DNA of 21,285 bases, from positions 1 through 21,285 of the forward strand of contig JAHFJU010000019.1 of the NCBI GenBank assembly GCA_023245725.1. The letters are read 5' to 3'. This document shows positions 7,800 through 18,100 of this stretch, piece after piece; position 1 is the first letter of the stretch; each line of letters begins with the position of its first letter. The notes beneath the pieces are model-generated. The model did not search any database and had not been told where the DNA came from. It saw only the letters and a program-made list of their open reading frames with translations. The position numbers were made by a program, and so were the translations under genes. The DNA is from Candidatus Peregrinibacteria bacterium (GTDB lineage: Bacteria; Patescibacteriota; Gracilibacteria; UBA1369; UM-FILTER-53-11).

Positions 7800-7828
7800 T
7801 TGCCAAAGTACAACTTTAAAGTTATACT
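7800..7828 (+). promoter_or_regulatory. Promoter of the toxin-antitoxin operon
   Basis: TTGCCA (7800-7805) and TATACT (7823-7828) are separated by 17 bases, a good sigma-70 match. Transcription should start near 7835, leaving about 24 bases before the antitoxin ATG at 7859. A 12-bp palindrome lies across the spacer and touches the -10 element. Confidence 0.75.
7812..7823. promoter_or_regulatory. Palindromic candidate operator of the toxin-antitoxin operon
   Basis: AACTTTAAAGTT is a perfect 12-bp palindrome sitting between the -35 and -10 elements. Phd/YefM antitoxins bind palindromes in their own promoter and repress it, with the toxin as co-repressor. The position is right for this; the site being the true operator is inferred. 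Confidence 0.45.
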
Positions 7829-7858
7829 AAAAGTAACCTTTTGAATATATTTCTACGT

Positions 7859-8134
7859 ATGACTAAACTTATCGGATTGAAAGAATTCCAGCAGAATACA
7901 AAGAGAATACGCGAAGAAGTTGCGCTCGGCGTAAATTTTATTGTCATATATAGATCGAAACCCATTTTTGAAATAAAACCCCTAAAACAAGAGGCCGGAT
8001 TTGCCACAGAATTAGAAAAGAGCAATTTATACAATGATGAGTTTATAGTTCAGATGAAAGAAGCAGAATCCAATATTAATGCAGGAAAAGTGAAGGATTA
8101 TTCTAAGGAATCATTTTTAAAATCGCTTTCTTAA
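7859..8134 (+). CDS. Type II antitoxin, Phd/YefM-like
   Basis: A 91-residue protein whose N-terminal part (MTKLIGLKEFQQNTKRI, then a VIYRSKPIFEIKPL strand-turn-strand) has the typical Phd/YefM pattern: a short strand, a helix 'xEFxxxxxxI', then a hairpin carrying 'RxKPxFxI'. The C-terminal half is charged and probably unfolds until it wraps the toxin. I chose ATG 7859, not the TTG at 7841, because it begins at the family's usual N-terminus and leaves a sensible leader after the promoter. It overlaps the toxin start in a TAATG junction, so the two are translationally coupled. It should neutralise the toxin and repress the operon. Confidence 0.85.
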   Translation: MTKLIGLKEFQQNTKRIREEVALGVNFIVIYRSKPIFEIKPLKQEAGFATELEKSNLYNDEFIVQMKEAESNINAGKVKDYSKESFLKSLS

Positions 8135-8397
8135 TGAAAATTCAGGAGACACAAAGATTTAGAAAATCGGTTAAAACACTCGACAAAAAAGTGTTGAAAA
8201 AAATACAGAAACAGTTCGCACTTTTTTTCCAAAATCCTACACACCCATCGCTAAATACCGAGAAACTCGAACCAAGAATCAATAATATCTGGTCATTTAG
8301 AGTTGACCGAAACCATAGAGTAATTTTCACATACAATGAACCCGATATTATCTTACTGTTAAATATTGGGCCTCACGACATTTACAAGAAACTCTAA
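8134..8397 (+). CDS. Type II toxin, RelE/ParE superfamily
   Basis: An 87-residue basic protein following the antitoxin with a one-base overlap. The pattern is a helical hairpin (about 7-33), a segment HPSLNTEKLEPRINNIWSF, then FRVDRNHRVIF (R56, R59, R62) and LLNIGPHDIYKK (H81, D82, Y84), which is the RelE/YafQ/HigB-like core strand order with the terminal HDxY. Members mostly cut mRNA on the ribosome, while ParE members poison gyrase. The basic residues plus His and Tyr near the end favour an mRNA interferase, but this is an inference. It is full length with no frameshift, so the module looks intact. It converges on uvrA with 21 bases between the stops and no visible terminator. Confidence 0.88.
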   Translation: MKIQETQRFRKSVKTLDKKVLKKIQKQFALFFQNPTHPSLNTEKLEPRINNIWSFRVDRNHRVIFTYNEPDIILLLNIGPHDIYKKL

Positions 8398-8418
8398 TCA
8401 ATCAACTCTCCCATTTTT

Positions 8419-11307
8419 TCACTTCAACAACGGCTTGAGCCACTTTCCAGTCAGTGATTTTTTGTTATTTGCAATCTCTTCTGGAGTACCGATTGCAACA
8501 ATTTCGCCGCCCTTCTCGCCGCCCTCAGGGCCAAGATCAACAATGTAATCTACCGATTTAATAACATCGAGATTATGCTCAATTGTAAGCACAGTGTTGC
8601 CGCGATCTACTAGTTCTTGCAACACAGCCAATAGTTTTTTGACGTCGTCGAAATGTAAACCTGTAGTCGGCTCATCGAGAACATACAGCGTTTTTCCTGT
8701 TGCTCTACGCGAAAGTTCAGTCGCCAATTTTATACGCTGTGCCTCACCACCCGAAAGAGTAGTTGCCGATTGTCCAAGCTGCACATATGAAAGACCAACT
8801 TGATCGAGCGTCTCCATTTTAGTTTTTATCGAAGGAATATTTACAAAAAATTCAAGTGCTTCAGCGACAGTCATTTCAAGAACATCAGCAATATTTTTTC
8901 CACGATAAGTGATTTCAAGTGCTTCAGCGTTATATCTGCGTCCATTACACGTTTCACATGCAACAAAAACATCAGGCAAAAAGTGCATTTCAATTTTTTT
9001 AAGACCATCTCCGGCACACTCCTCGCAACGCCCTCCCTTAACGTTAAAGCTGAAACGTCCTGCCTTATATCCTCTTAATTTTGCATCTGGCGTACCTGCA
9101 AAAAGCTCACGAATATCGGTAAAAACACCAGTATATGTTGCGGTATTTGAACGTGGAGTACGCCCAATCGGAGACTGATCTATGTTAATTATTTTATCTA
9201 GCTGATTTATTCCTTCTATATTATCGTGAGCACCGGCACGGCCTTGAGAACCGTATAATTGCTCTGCAACTTTAACTACCAAAATATCATTAATTAATGT
9301 GGATTTTCCAGAACCTGAAACTCCTGTAATTCCAATAAATATACCAAGTGGCAAATCTACAGATACATTTTTCAAGTTATGCTCACGAGCATTAACAATC
9401 ACCAACTTTTTACCATTCCCCTTTCTTCGCTGAGAAGGAACTGGAATTTGCTTTATATTAGACAAATATTGACCAGTAATAGAATTAGGATCCTTCATTA
9501 CTTCAGCAGGAGTTCCTTTCGCAATTACATTACCGCCATTTTTACCAGCGCCCGGACCAATATCAATAATATAATCACTCGCCAACATTGTATCGACATC
9601 GTGCTCAACAACAATTACCGTATTACCAAGATCGCGGAGATTTTTAAGAGTAGCAATAAGTTTGTCATTGTCATTCTGATGAAGACCAATAGATGGCTCA
9701 TCTAAAACATAAATCACACCAGACAACTTAGAACCGATTTGTGTCGCCAAACGAATTCGTTGAGCTTCTCCACCAGAAAGCGTGTTTGCAGCACGATCAA
9801 GAGTAAGGTAACTCAAACCAACATCGGTTAAAAACGACAAACGACTTTCAACTTCCTGCAAAATCATGCGAGCTATTTCGGTTTCCATCTGCGACAAATT
9901 CAATTCTTTGAAAAAAGTTCGAGCACGATCAACCGATAAGCGCGTAACCTGAATAATAGATTTTTCAGCGATTTTAACAGCAAGAGATTCTTTTTTGAGT
10001 CGATCTCCATTACATGAAGGACAAATTAAAACACGCATGTACTGGTCAATTTTTTTACGCACATATTCAGAGTCAGTCTCTAAATATCGGCGTTCCAGAC
10101 TTGGAATAACGCCTTCAAAAGTAGTTGAGTAGGTTCCTTGAAACGAAGAATCTTCATCACCAAACGGCACCTCATACTTATTAGATTTATCTCCATGCAA
10201 AATAATATTTACAGCAGATTCTGGCAGATCAATAACCTGAGTATGCATTGAAAATTTATGGGCGCGGGCAACTTTTTCGAGGATTTTGTTGTACCACGAC
10301 AAGTGAGAAGTAGTCGCCGACCAAGGCATAATTGCGCCTTCTGCAAGCGTTAATGTCTTATTCGGAATCACCAGCAAGGGATCAATTTCAAGTTTTGTTC
10401 CAAGGCCATGACATGCATCACATGCACCATGAGGACTATTGAATGAAAAACTTCTCGGAGCAATTTCAGAGATGCTAATTCCACAATCTACACACGCAAA
10501 ACGCTCAGAAAAAACAACCGGCTTCGCCTTTGGATCATCATTATCGAGCACCATCATAAGGCCTTCGCCATGTTTGAGCGCAGTTTCAATAGAGTCAGCA
10601 AGACGAGTTCGATTAGGATTAATTACATCGATTTCATCGCCATTAGACAGCTTCTCTTTTTTTCGCTCCAGATCTTGAATCTGCAAACGATCAACTACAA
10701 CCTCGATCGAATGTTTTTTATTATCATCTAATTCTGGAATGTCGGTTATTGGCGTCACTTGGCCATCAATTCGCATACGCACAAAACCAGCCTTCTTAAT
10801 TTTTTCAATAATTTTATCGTGGCTTCCTTTTCTATCTCGCACGAGCGGAGCCAAAAGTAAAATACGCGTCCCCTCTTTCATTTTAGTAATGTGATCGACG
10901 ATTTGACTTGCTGTCTGACGCGAAATCGGTTTGCCGCACTTATAACAATGAGGGTGCCCAACTTTCGCGAAGAGCAAACGCAAATAATCGTAGATTTCAG
11001 TTACCGTTCCAACTGTAGAACGAGGATTTCTAGGAGCCGTTTTTTGATCAATTGAAATTGCAGGAGACAAGCCATCTATCGAATCAACTTCGGGTTTTTC
11101 CATTAACTGCAAAAACTGACGAGCGTATGTAGAAAGGCTTTCTACATAACGACGCTGCCCTTCGGCATAGATTGTATCGAAGGCGAGGGAAGACTTTCCC
11201 GAGCCTGATAATCCTGTAATAACCGTCATTTTATTTCGCGGAATCTCAACAGTAATATTTTTAAGATTGTGGAGTCGCGCACCTTTAACAACAATTGAAT
11301 CTTTCAT
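8419..11307 (-). CDS. uvrA: Excinuclease ABC subunit A (UvrA)
   Basis: UvrA is the damage-scanning ATPase of nucleotide excision repair; a UvrA dimer loads UvrB onto lesions. The 962-residue length is normal. Seen in order: first Walker A GLSGSGKSS (32-40); the Q-loop region YVESLSTYARQFL; the UvrB-binding/zinc part with a CYKC pair; a CVDC...CDAC cluster; signature LSGGEAQRIRLA and Walker B VLDEPSIGL. In the second half come Walker A GVSGSGKSTL, the zinc-finger cysteines GRCEECAGDG and CETCNGRRYN, LSGGEAQRIKLA and VLDEPTTGL. Start: the open frame extends to 11400, but residues before MKDSIVVKGARLHNL are unrelated to UvrA, and a strong promoter lies between, so ATG 11307 is correct. The leader is only about 7 bases with no Shine-Dalgarno. 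I see no clear LexA-type box at the promoter. Confidence 0.98.
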   Translation of the reverse strand: MKDSIVVKGARLHNLKNITVEIPRNKMTVITGLSGSGKSSLAFDTIYAEGQRRYVESLSTYARQFLQLMEKPEVDSIDGLSPAISIDQKTAPRNPRSTVGTVTEIYDYLRLLFAKVGHPHCYKCGKPISRQTASQIVDHITKMKEGTRILLLAPLVRDRKGSHDKIIEKIKKAGFVRMRIDGQVTPITDIPELDDNKKHSIEVVVDRLQIQDLERKKEKLSNGDEIDVINPNRTRLADSIETALKHGEGLMMVLDNDDPKAKPVVFSERFACVDCGISISEIAPRSFSFNSPHGACDACHGLGTKLEIDPLLVIPNKTLTLAEGAIMPWSATTSHLSWYNKILEKVARAHKFSMHTQVIDLPESAVNIILHGDKSNKYEVPFGDEDSSFQGTYSTTFEGVIPSLERRYLETDSEYVRKKIDQYMRVLICPSCNGDRLKKESLAVKIAEKSIIQVTRLSVDRARTFFKELNLSQMETEIARMILQEVESRLSFLTDVGLSYLTLDRAANTLSGGEAQRIRLATQIGSKLSGVIYVLDEPSIGLHQNDNDKLIATLKNLRDLGNTVIVVEHDVDTMLASDYIIDIGPGAGKNGGNVIAKGTPAEVMKDPNSITGQYLSNIKQIPVPSQRRKGNGKKLVIVNAREHNLKNVSVDLPLGIFIGITGVSGSGKSTLINDILVVKVAEQLYGSQGRAGAHDNIEGINQLDKIINIDQSPIGRTPRSNTATYTGVFTDIRELFAGTPDAKLRGYKAGRFSFNVKGGRCEECAGDGLKKIEMHFLPDVFVACETCNGRRYNAEALEITYRGKNIADVLEMTVAEALEFFVNIPSIKTKMETLDQVGLSYVQLGQSATTLSGGEAQRIKLATELSRRATGKTLYVLDEPTTGLHFDDVKKLLAVLQELVDRGNTVLTIEHNLDVIKSVDYIVDLGPEGGEKGGEIVAIGTPEEIANNKKSLTGKWLKPLLK

Positions 11308-11320
11308 AAACGTGACTGGC

Positions 11321-11349
11321 AGTATACCGAATAGTTTTCGTATATTCAA
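11321..11349 (-). promoter_or_regulatory. uvrA promoter
   Basis: On the minus strand, TTGAAT (plus 11344-11349) and TATACT (11321-11326) are spaced 17 bases apart, each five of six to consensus or close. The predicted transcript start is about 7 bases before the uvrA ATG at 11307, so the message is almost leaderless. It lies in the 58-base gap after the upstream unknown gene. Confidence 0.78.
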
Positions 11350-11365
11350 TGTGAGACTAAGCGGC

Positions 11366-12055
11366 TCAAATACTTGCAATCGAACGCTTAGGATAAACAC
11401 GAGCCAGAGCTGCTACACCGAAAGCAGTTGTCATATCTGGGGTTGGTATACCATGTTGCAATGCATGTGCGGCTTTTAATCGAGCAACTGGTGAAAGATT
11501 ATTTAGTTCACCGAAAACCGTATTGAAAAACTGAGCACTCATTGCCGTATCGGTACCCTCATCTTGTAACACTGAAACCACAGCCTCAATTCCATAAAGC
11601 AATTGACCACTCCTTGTCTGAAAAGCGAAATATTGCCCTTCATGAGTTAGAAGTTTTTTTGAAGGCAAATCGGCAACAGGAATTCCACATAATGCAGAAA
11701 AATCGTCTGGGTGAAGCAATCCGCCGAGCGACTCTACGAGTTCATTAAAAGCTTTTAATCCTCTTTCACGAGCAACAGCAAGTGGATCAGCATCATTAGT
11801 AGAAACACCTTCTTCTTTCAGTAATTCTTGTGCTCCAGTAAATTCAGCAAATGTATCTCCACTACCTAAAAAGGCTTGTATTCTCGCTATTGTGCCCAGA
11901 TCAATATCGCCAGTTTCACTAAACTGGTCTACTTTCGGTTCTTCATCAACCGTATCTATATTTGGATTTATTGAAGTAACAACACCATCATCTCCATCAG
12001 CCGCGACTTCATCAATAATAAATTCTCTGTTAGGCTTTCCGCTTCCATTAGACAT
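11366..12055 (-). CDS. Protein of unknown function with possible HTH/DUF2384-like region (229 residues)
   Basis: Start ATG 12055 (MSNGSGKPNREF) is chosen over an upstream GTG or ATG-like start near 12181. The extra 42 codons would cross a terminator hairpin and the gene's own -10 element. Residues 1-60 are acidic and disordered-looking (Asp/Glu/Gly-rich). The C-terminal part contains GGLLHPDDFSALCGIPVADLP (helix-turn-helix-like), then GQYFAFQTRSGQLLYGIEAVVSVL, then FGELNNLSPVARLKAAHAL. This order recalls small bacterial proteins in which a DNA-binding-like helix pair is followed by 'yPaFQf..G.v..gl..vl..L' and 'L.g.sP...L', the DUF2384/antitoxin-like architecture. The similarity is from memory of the pattern and remains weak. 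No signal or membrane segment is seen. It lies upstream of uvrA on the same strand, but each has its own promoter. It ends in TGA. Confidence 0.7.
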   Translation of the reverse strand: MSNGSGKPNREFIIDEVAADGDDGVVTSINPNIDTVDEEPKVDQFSETGDIDLGTIARIQAFLGSGDTFAEFTGAQELLKEEGVSTNDADPLAVARERGLKAFNELVESLGGLLHPDDFSALCGIPVADLPSKKLLTHEGQYFAFQTRSGQLLYGIEAVVSVLQDEGTDTAMSAQFFNTVFGELNNLSPVARLKAAHALQHGIPTPDMTTAFGVAALARVYPKRSIASI

Positions 12056-12079
12056 AATAAATAGGGTTAAGTACAACGA

Positions 12080-12105
12080 ACTATACCACAATATTAATTT
12101 TTCAA
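12080..12105 (-). promoter_or_regulatory. Extended -10 promoter of the 229-residue protein gene
   Basis: On the minus strand TGGTATAGT carries an extended -10 (TGn plus TATAGT at plus 12080-12085). A TTGAAA at 12100-12105 lies only 14 bases upstream, too close for an ideal -35, so the TGn extension may compensate. The predicted leader before ATG 12055 is about 18 bases. Confidence 0.5.
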
Positions 12106-12120
12106 CATACTCACAACTAA

Positions 12121-12158
12121 AACTCCCGCCTAATTCAATAATAATTGCAGCGGGAGTT
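12121..12158 (-). terminator. Hairpin terminator after the PBP1C-A2M operon
   Basis: A perfect 9-bp inverted repeat (AACTCCCGC at 12121-12129, GCGGGAGTT at 12150-12158) flanks a 20-base AT-rich loop. Read on the minus strand it starts 24 bases after the A2M stop and is followed by a short T run (TTTTAG). The GC-rich stem stands out in an AT-rich gap. The long loop and short U tract make it an imperfect intrinsic terminator. Confidence 0.65.
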
Positions 12159-12181
12159 AATAATAGAACAATATTTCCCAA

Positions 12182-15100
12182 CTAATTCTTCACCTCGAAT
12201 TTTCCACCCTCTGTTCGAGCAAAATTTTCAGGGAAATACAATTCAGATACAACCGCAGGAGGATTTATAAACGAACCAGCCGTAGTGACCTGAACAAAGT
12301 AGTTATATTGATAAACTCCTTTTGGCAAACTATCAGCAAAAAGAGCAAGACGATCATCGCGAACTTCTTTGTGAGTCCAGTAGCCGGCAAATCCCATAAA
12401 ATAGCCATCACTTTGAGTCTCTACATTTGGATCTCCAAACCCACCGCCATTTACACATGGGCCCGGACCAATTCCATCGCCAAACAAATTTGAACATGGT
12501 TCCGTCGGCGGTGTTGGCAAAACAAGTTGCCCTTTTTCATATGTATACGAGAGCGACTTATTTGCTGTATCAAGGTCAAAATTCACAATTTCCATTCCAG
12601 CAGGGACAGGAGCCTCTACTGCAACGGCAGTACGATCTTCAGGAACAATTACCGTCAATTTCGCACGAAGATTTTCACCTGTTTTTGCATCAGAAATCGG
12701 ATTCAACATTTTTTCATCTTCCATACGATAGTAACTTCTCTGAATTACAAATCCTTCAGAACGAGGAGCAATATTTTCAGCAGGAAGAACATATTTCAAG
12801 ACCAAATCATAATACAAACGACCAGTGCCATCTTTCGAAAATACGACAGAGTTTCCAGCATCTCCGATCTTCAAATCCTTTAACATTTTAGTAACCGATT
12901 TTTGATCAAGAATATTTTTCAAATCTACATTATAGCTCTCAATATCTGCACCATTTAGAGCTACCTTTGCGCTATATTGAGACTTCGCCTCACCAGTAGA
13001 CTTCATATATTCAGTCATAGCTGCAAGCGCCGCAGATGTTTCTTGAGTAGTTGCCCAATGCCCATCTACGCGTGCGCCAATGAGCCATTTAATAATTCTT
13101 GGAACGAGCGGTGAATTAGGATTAATACGCGTAAACGCCTGAAGAGAAATTGCTGTTGTCTTTACATTTGTCATCATCGAAGAGCCTGAATAATCTTCTG
13201 AACGAATATAAGTTCCGCGAGCATCGATGCGTGCGCTATTTTCAAGGTCTACCATGAGAGTGTCGATCTTTGTCGACTGTCCACCAAGTTTTTTTAGAGC
13301 CATAACAAGGTAGGCTTTTCCACTTGGAGAAAGAAGATCTTTATCTGCATACAAACTATTCGAGAGAGCCAAATCACCGCTTGCTACCTCGCTTAATACA
13401 AACAACATATATGCGCGGTTAGCAGCCCAATATCGTGTTTTCACAAGTTTTCCATCGGCACCTGTAAACATATCTTTAGATGAACGAAGACTTGAAACGA
13501 CATACGATTTTAGTCTGCTCAACACAGATGAATCGACAGCGTAACCTGCCTTTTGCAATTGAGACAAACCATGCAAAACATATGCCGAAAGGTATGGATA
13601 ACTTTCTGAACTTTCTGAGAAATATCCAAAACCACCGTCAGTACGCTGCGCCGCGTAAATTCGTTGAATTGTTTTTGAAACCGCCGTATCGAATGGAATT
13701 TCATGACCTTTATCGTCGTACATTTTCGCTAATTTTAATTGATCTTGAGCATTAACAAGATTAAGTGCCTGCTTCAAATTAACCATTGGAACAACGCTGC
13801 TTATTAACTGCTCACTGCAACCGTAAGGATACTGAACCAAATAATTTAGCGCGCTCGAAACATATGTAGCGAGTGTTGCTCCCGTGGTAATTGAAAGGCT
13901 GCCAGCTAAAGGTTTCGCAGTATTAGGAACAACAACTTTTTCTGTAAATGACAGGTCGTCTGTATACGAACTTGTTGCAACTGCCTCGGGCGTGACTGTC
14001 TGCCTAATTGGCAAATCCCATTCAACGGCGTCTGACGCAGATACTGATCCTGCTGCGGTAATTGTTATGTGCGCATTTGAACTAACGGCATCTCCATAAG
14101 GAACCTTAACCTTCCAAATAACATTTTGCGACTTACCTGAATCAAGTGAAATTTTCTGTGTCTCTTTGTCTGTATTCACCAATCCATCGGCCTTAATTGT
14201 AACTGCCAAAGTTTGAGTTTCAGGAGTGTAGTTATGAATAATTCCACCAAGTTCAAGCTCGTCACCATACGCGACAAATCGAGGAGAAAGAGGCCGAATC
14301 ATTACCTGCTTTTGAGCAATTACACTTGTCTGAGAAACTCCAACAAGAGAATTTTTAGTTACTCCAACAACTTCAATATTCCATGTTGTTAAATTATCAG
14401 GGAGCTTAAATTCTGTTGTTGCTATGCCGTCTTTGTCAGTTGTTACTTGCCCCATCCACAATGCGGTGTCTTCAAATTTTCCTCGTGGTTTTAGTGATTC
14501 ATCAATTCCCTTTCCGCTTCCGCCTTTAGCTCCTTTTAAATCATTAACATTCACACGCTGAAGCAAATTGGTTAAATTATCAACTGTCGAAATGCTCAAC
14601 ATGCGCATGTCATAAAATGCCTTCAGTAAATCCTTTTTAGGATTTCCCTTAAGAGCCAACAAGCTCTCATCTACAACAGCAATCGAGACTTCTGCCGGAA
14701 CAACTTTTCCAGAGCTATCTTTTGTTGTAAGAGTTAGTTTTACAGAACTTCCCGGAGCATATAATTGTTTATCAGGTGCTATTTCAATATTGAGTTTTTT
14801 GGTAGCTGTATCAACGGGAACATCTATGTAACCGAGTTTAAAATCTGGCAACGAATCGGCGTTTCCCGGCTTAAATACAAGCACGGAGACATAGAAATTC
14901 GGCACCATTTTTTCAGTGATTGGAACATCTACAACCTGAGCATTGCTTGTTACATCTACAATACGGTGCTGCATTATTTCTGCACGCTCATAAGTAACCA
15001 ATGCTTTCACATTTTTATAAGGAGTCTTTACCAAAACGTGAGCAACATCACCAACATTGTAAGAATTTTTATCGAGCTTCAATTCAATTCTATTGTTGTT

Positions 15101-18100
15101 ATCTTGCTTCCAAGTTACGTCATCACCAGTAGTGACATAAAAGTCCATCGAGCTTGAGAACTCGTTATTTCGGCTGTCTGTAGCGGTTGTCTTAACAACA
15201 TATTCTCCACCAGCAGAAACTTTTGTACTAAATTCCGCTCGGCCGTCACCGTCGGTAGTAACAGTATCATCATCAATATTTTCAGTTGTTCGTTCGTTAT
15301 CCCAGTAGAAACCTCCATCGACATTTTTCTTTTTTACATACTTCCAATTTTGCTTTAGCACTTCAACTTTGACGGATTTTCCTGAAACAGGCTCACCATT
15401 TTTATCTACAGTAATAATTTTTGCAGTAACACGATCGCCTGCATTCACAAGGTAATCTGCGGTTTTAACACCAAGATAAAACTCACCACGATGAACGATA
15501 AAACTTGAACTTTTAGAAACAGATTTATTGCTTGTGTCAGTGACTGTAGCATCTAGCGTATACATTTCGCTGGTGTCGGCAGGCTTAACAACTCCGTTTG
15601 CATCTTTGCCGGACAGGTCTAGTTTTTGGCTTATAGTAGCCTTTCCTAGAGAATCCAAAAGAGTTTCGCCGCTGCTAATCGAAACATCGTTATAAGGGCA
15701 ACCCGAATAACATTGAGAAACCGTAGAGTAATCACTGAAGCTATACCAATCACCTTTGTATGTATCGAAATAATAATTTTGAGATCGAAGCGCCCAGTTT
15801 AATTTTGCATTTGGAACAGGTGCCCCAAAGTAATAGCTACCGAGAACGTTTGCGTACATTGTGTCTCCGTTCACATAAGTATCTGAACCGAATGCAACGT
15901 CGAGTTTGTACTCCGGTTTTTTATATTCTTCTACATAGAATTGAGAGGAGCCTAAGCCATTTGAGCAGTATTCATAATTTGAACTTGAGTCGGTAGAATT
16001 TCCACTCGATGACTTTGGATAAATACACGATTCAATCGTGTACTGCCCAAGCGGTACACTGTCCGCTAAAGTCACATCACCCGTGAAAGTTCCCATAGCA
16101 GAGAGAGGAACATCTTTCTTCATTATCGTTGCGTAATCATTATCTTTTACAGTTACCGAAACTTTTTTAACACCAGCAGGAACAGACAATCTAACATCAT
16201 AATCATCACGAACTATGCCTTTAAAATGAACCGTATGGCCTGGCTGATAAATAGGTCGATCTGTGTATAGAAAAGTATTAATATGTTTCGTTTCTGACCC
16301 CGGATATCCGCCATTAATACCAAATTGATACGCCTCGATTCCCTGATTCCAATCGACACTAACTACAACAGAATCATTCCCATATTTTGCCACAGCATAA
16401 ACAAAAGGGAGCTTATTCAAGTCGATATTTACAATGCCATCCGTGCCTGTAACACCCTGTTTATTTACAGGATTTCCCATGCGATCAAAGAGAGAGATAG
16501 ACACATTATTTAATGCCTCACCAGTTGCAAGATTTGTCGCCCAGAACAAAACGCCATTATCAGATGTCTTCATAGCAAGATGCATATTTGTAACCGCAAT
16601 CGCCTGCCCCGGAGAATATGCAACGCGTTCACGATACGAGCCTCTGCCCTCATCGTATCGGTACTCAAATTTAGCAAGCAAAGGAGAAACGGCGCGCACA
16701 TAATAATAGCCAACATCGAGTTGTTCAGTTGGCTGCTTTCCGAACAGTTTTCGCAAATCGAAATCTAGATACTGTCGCTCCCAAAATACTGGAGGATTAT
16801 TTACTTGCTGCGTTACAAACTGAGTACATTTTTCTGTTGATGGAACAAATCCTTTCCAACCTAATTGGCTTTCACGCTTGTAGTCGCTGCCATTTCTTGC
16901 AAATTCAGAATCGATTGAGAGGAATGTTTCAGGAGCTAACCTACAAGCTTCAATTGTGTAATTATTGAGATTTTTTGCGGCAAAAACAGGTTGTGCATTT
17001 TGATCGGGAGTGATGAAAGCATAAAAATTCGGCTGCACAATTTCGAGAGATACATCATGTTCATCGAGAGATTCTGTTTTCCATGTGAACGAATAATCTT
17101 GCGCGAGTTTCTGGCCAAAAGTATCCGGTGTTCCAGCTTTCAAAGTAATTTTATAAGTTGAAGAAGGATTCATAAAAGCCGTTACCAACAAGGCGAAACG
17201 GTCGTTTTTAGATGACTTACAAGGCCCATAATTAGAGCTGACTAAATTGTAGCTCTGAAAATACATTTTTTGCTTTATTGCCGGAGAAAATTCAAATTGT
17301 TTATCAGAATCTTCACCGACGGAAAATTCAGTTGGAGAATAAATACAAATATTTTTGTAAGTTTTTGGATAAGTTTCGTCATACTGACCATCGCGTATCG
17401 CTGCACCAGTACGCAAAACCTTTACTACATCGGCCGTAGTAAACGAGAATTTATAATCATTCTTCAAATACGAATTACCATTCTTTGCCTTTAGTGCTGC
17501 GTTAAACGTCCCTTCGTATTTTTTTAAATTTTCCAGCGGAGCCTGCGGAGTAGCAAATACCACGGTTTCATCGGTTATCTGAGTGCACTGTTCATCAGGA
17601 GATTTTTCAGGTTCCCAATTAGGATCACATTTCTTCGCATACACGAAATTGAATGAGACTTGCGGCTGTGTCCAAAAATTCTGAATTACTGAATCGATAT
17701 CGACAGGCTCTCCAAATTGAAACATATATGACCCCAGCGGAGTATATCTTGCATCATTAAGATCATCAGGAGTCGAGGCGACAAACTTTCCGGTAGCGAT
17801 AGTAACTGCCTTTGCCGATACGGTAGAAAGTGTTCCTTCTAGCCCAGAAATACCAGCCTTGACCTCGAAATTCAACTTATTATCGTACCCCCAACTACCT
17901 GACTCAGGCGAGATTTCGACAACTTTTTTATCTTCAATTTCTCGTGTTTTATGTGAACCATCGGTGTCGGCATAATCCTCTTTTCGCACCTGATATTTTG
18001 CCTTAAACGATGTATCATTTTCATTTGTTCTCACACTAACATGCTCACGAACGCTGTCTAAATTTACTTCTTGAGAAAACGGCAATACGACCGGATCGGT

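Noticed and set aside
11308..11400. Upstream extension of uvrA to 11400
   Set aside because: The extra residues do not resemble UvrA and would cross its strong promoter and the end of the upstream gene.
12056..12181. Upstream extension of the 229-residue protein to 12181
   Set aside because: It would translate through a 9-bp terminator stem and the extended -10 promoter.
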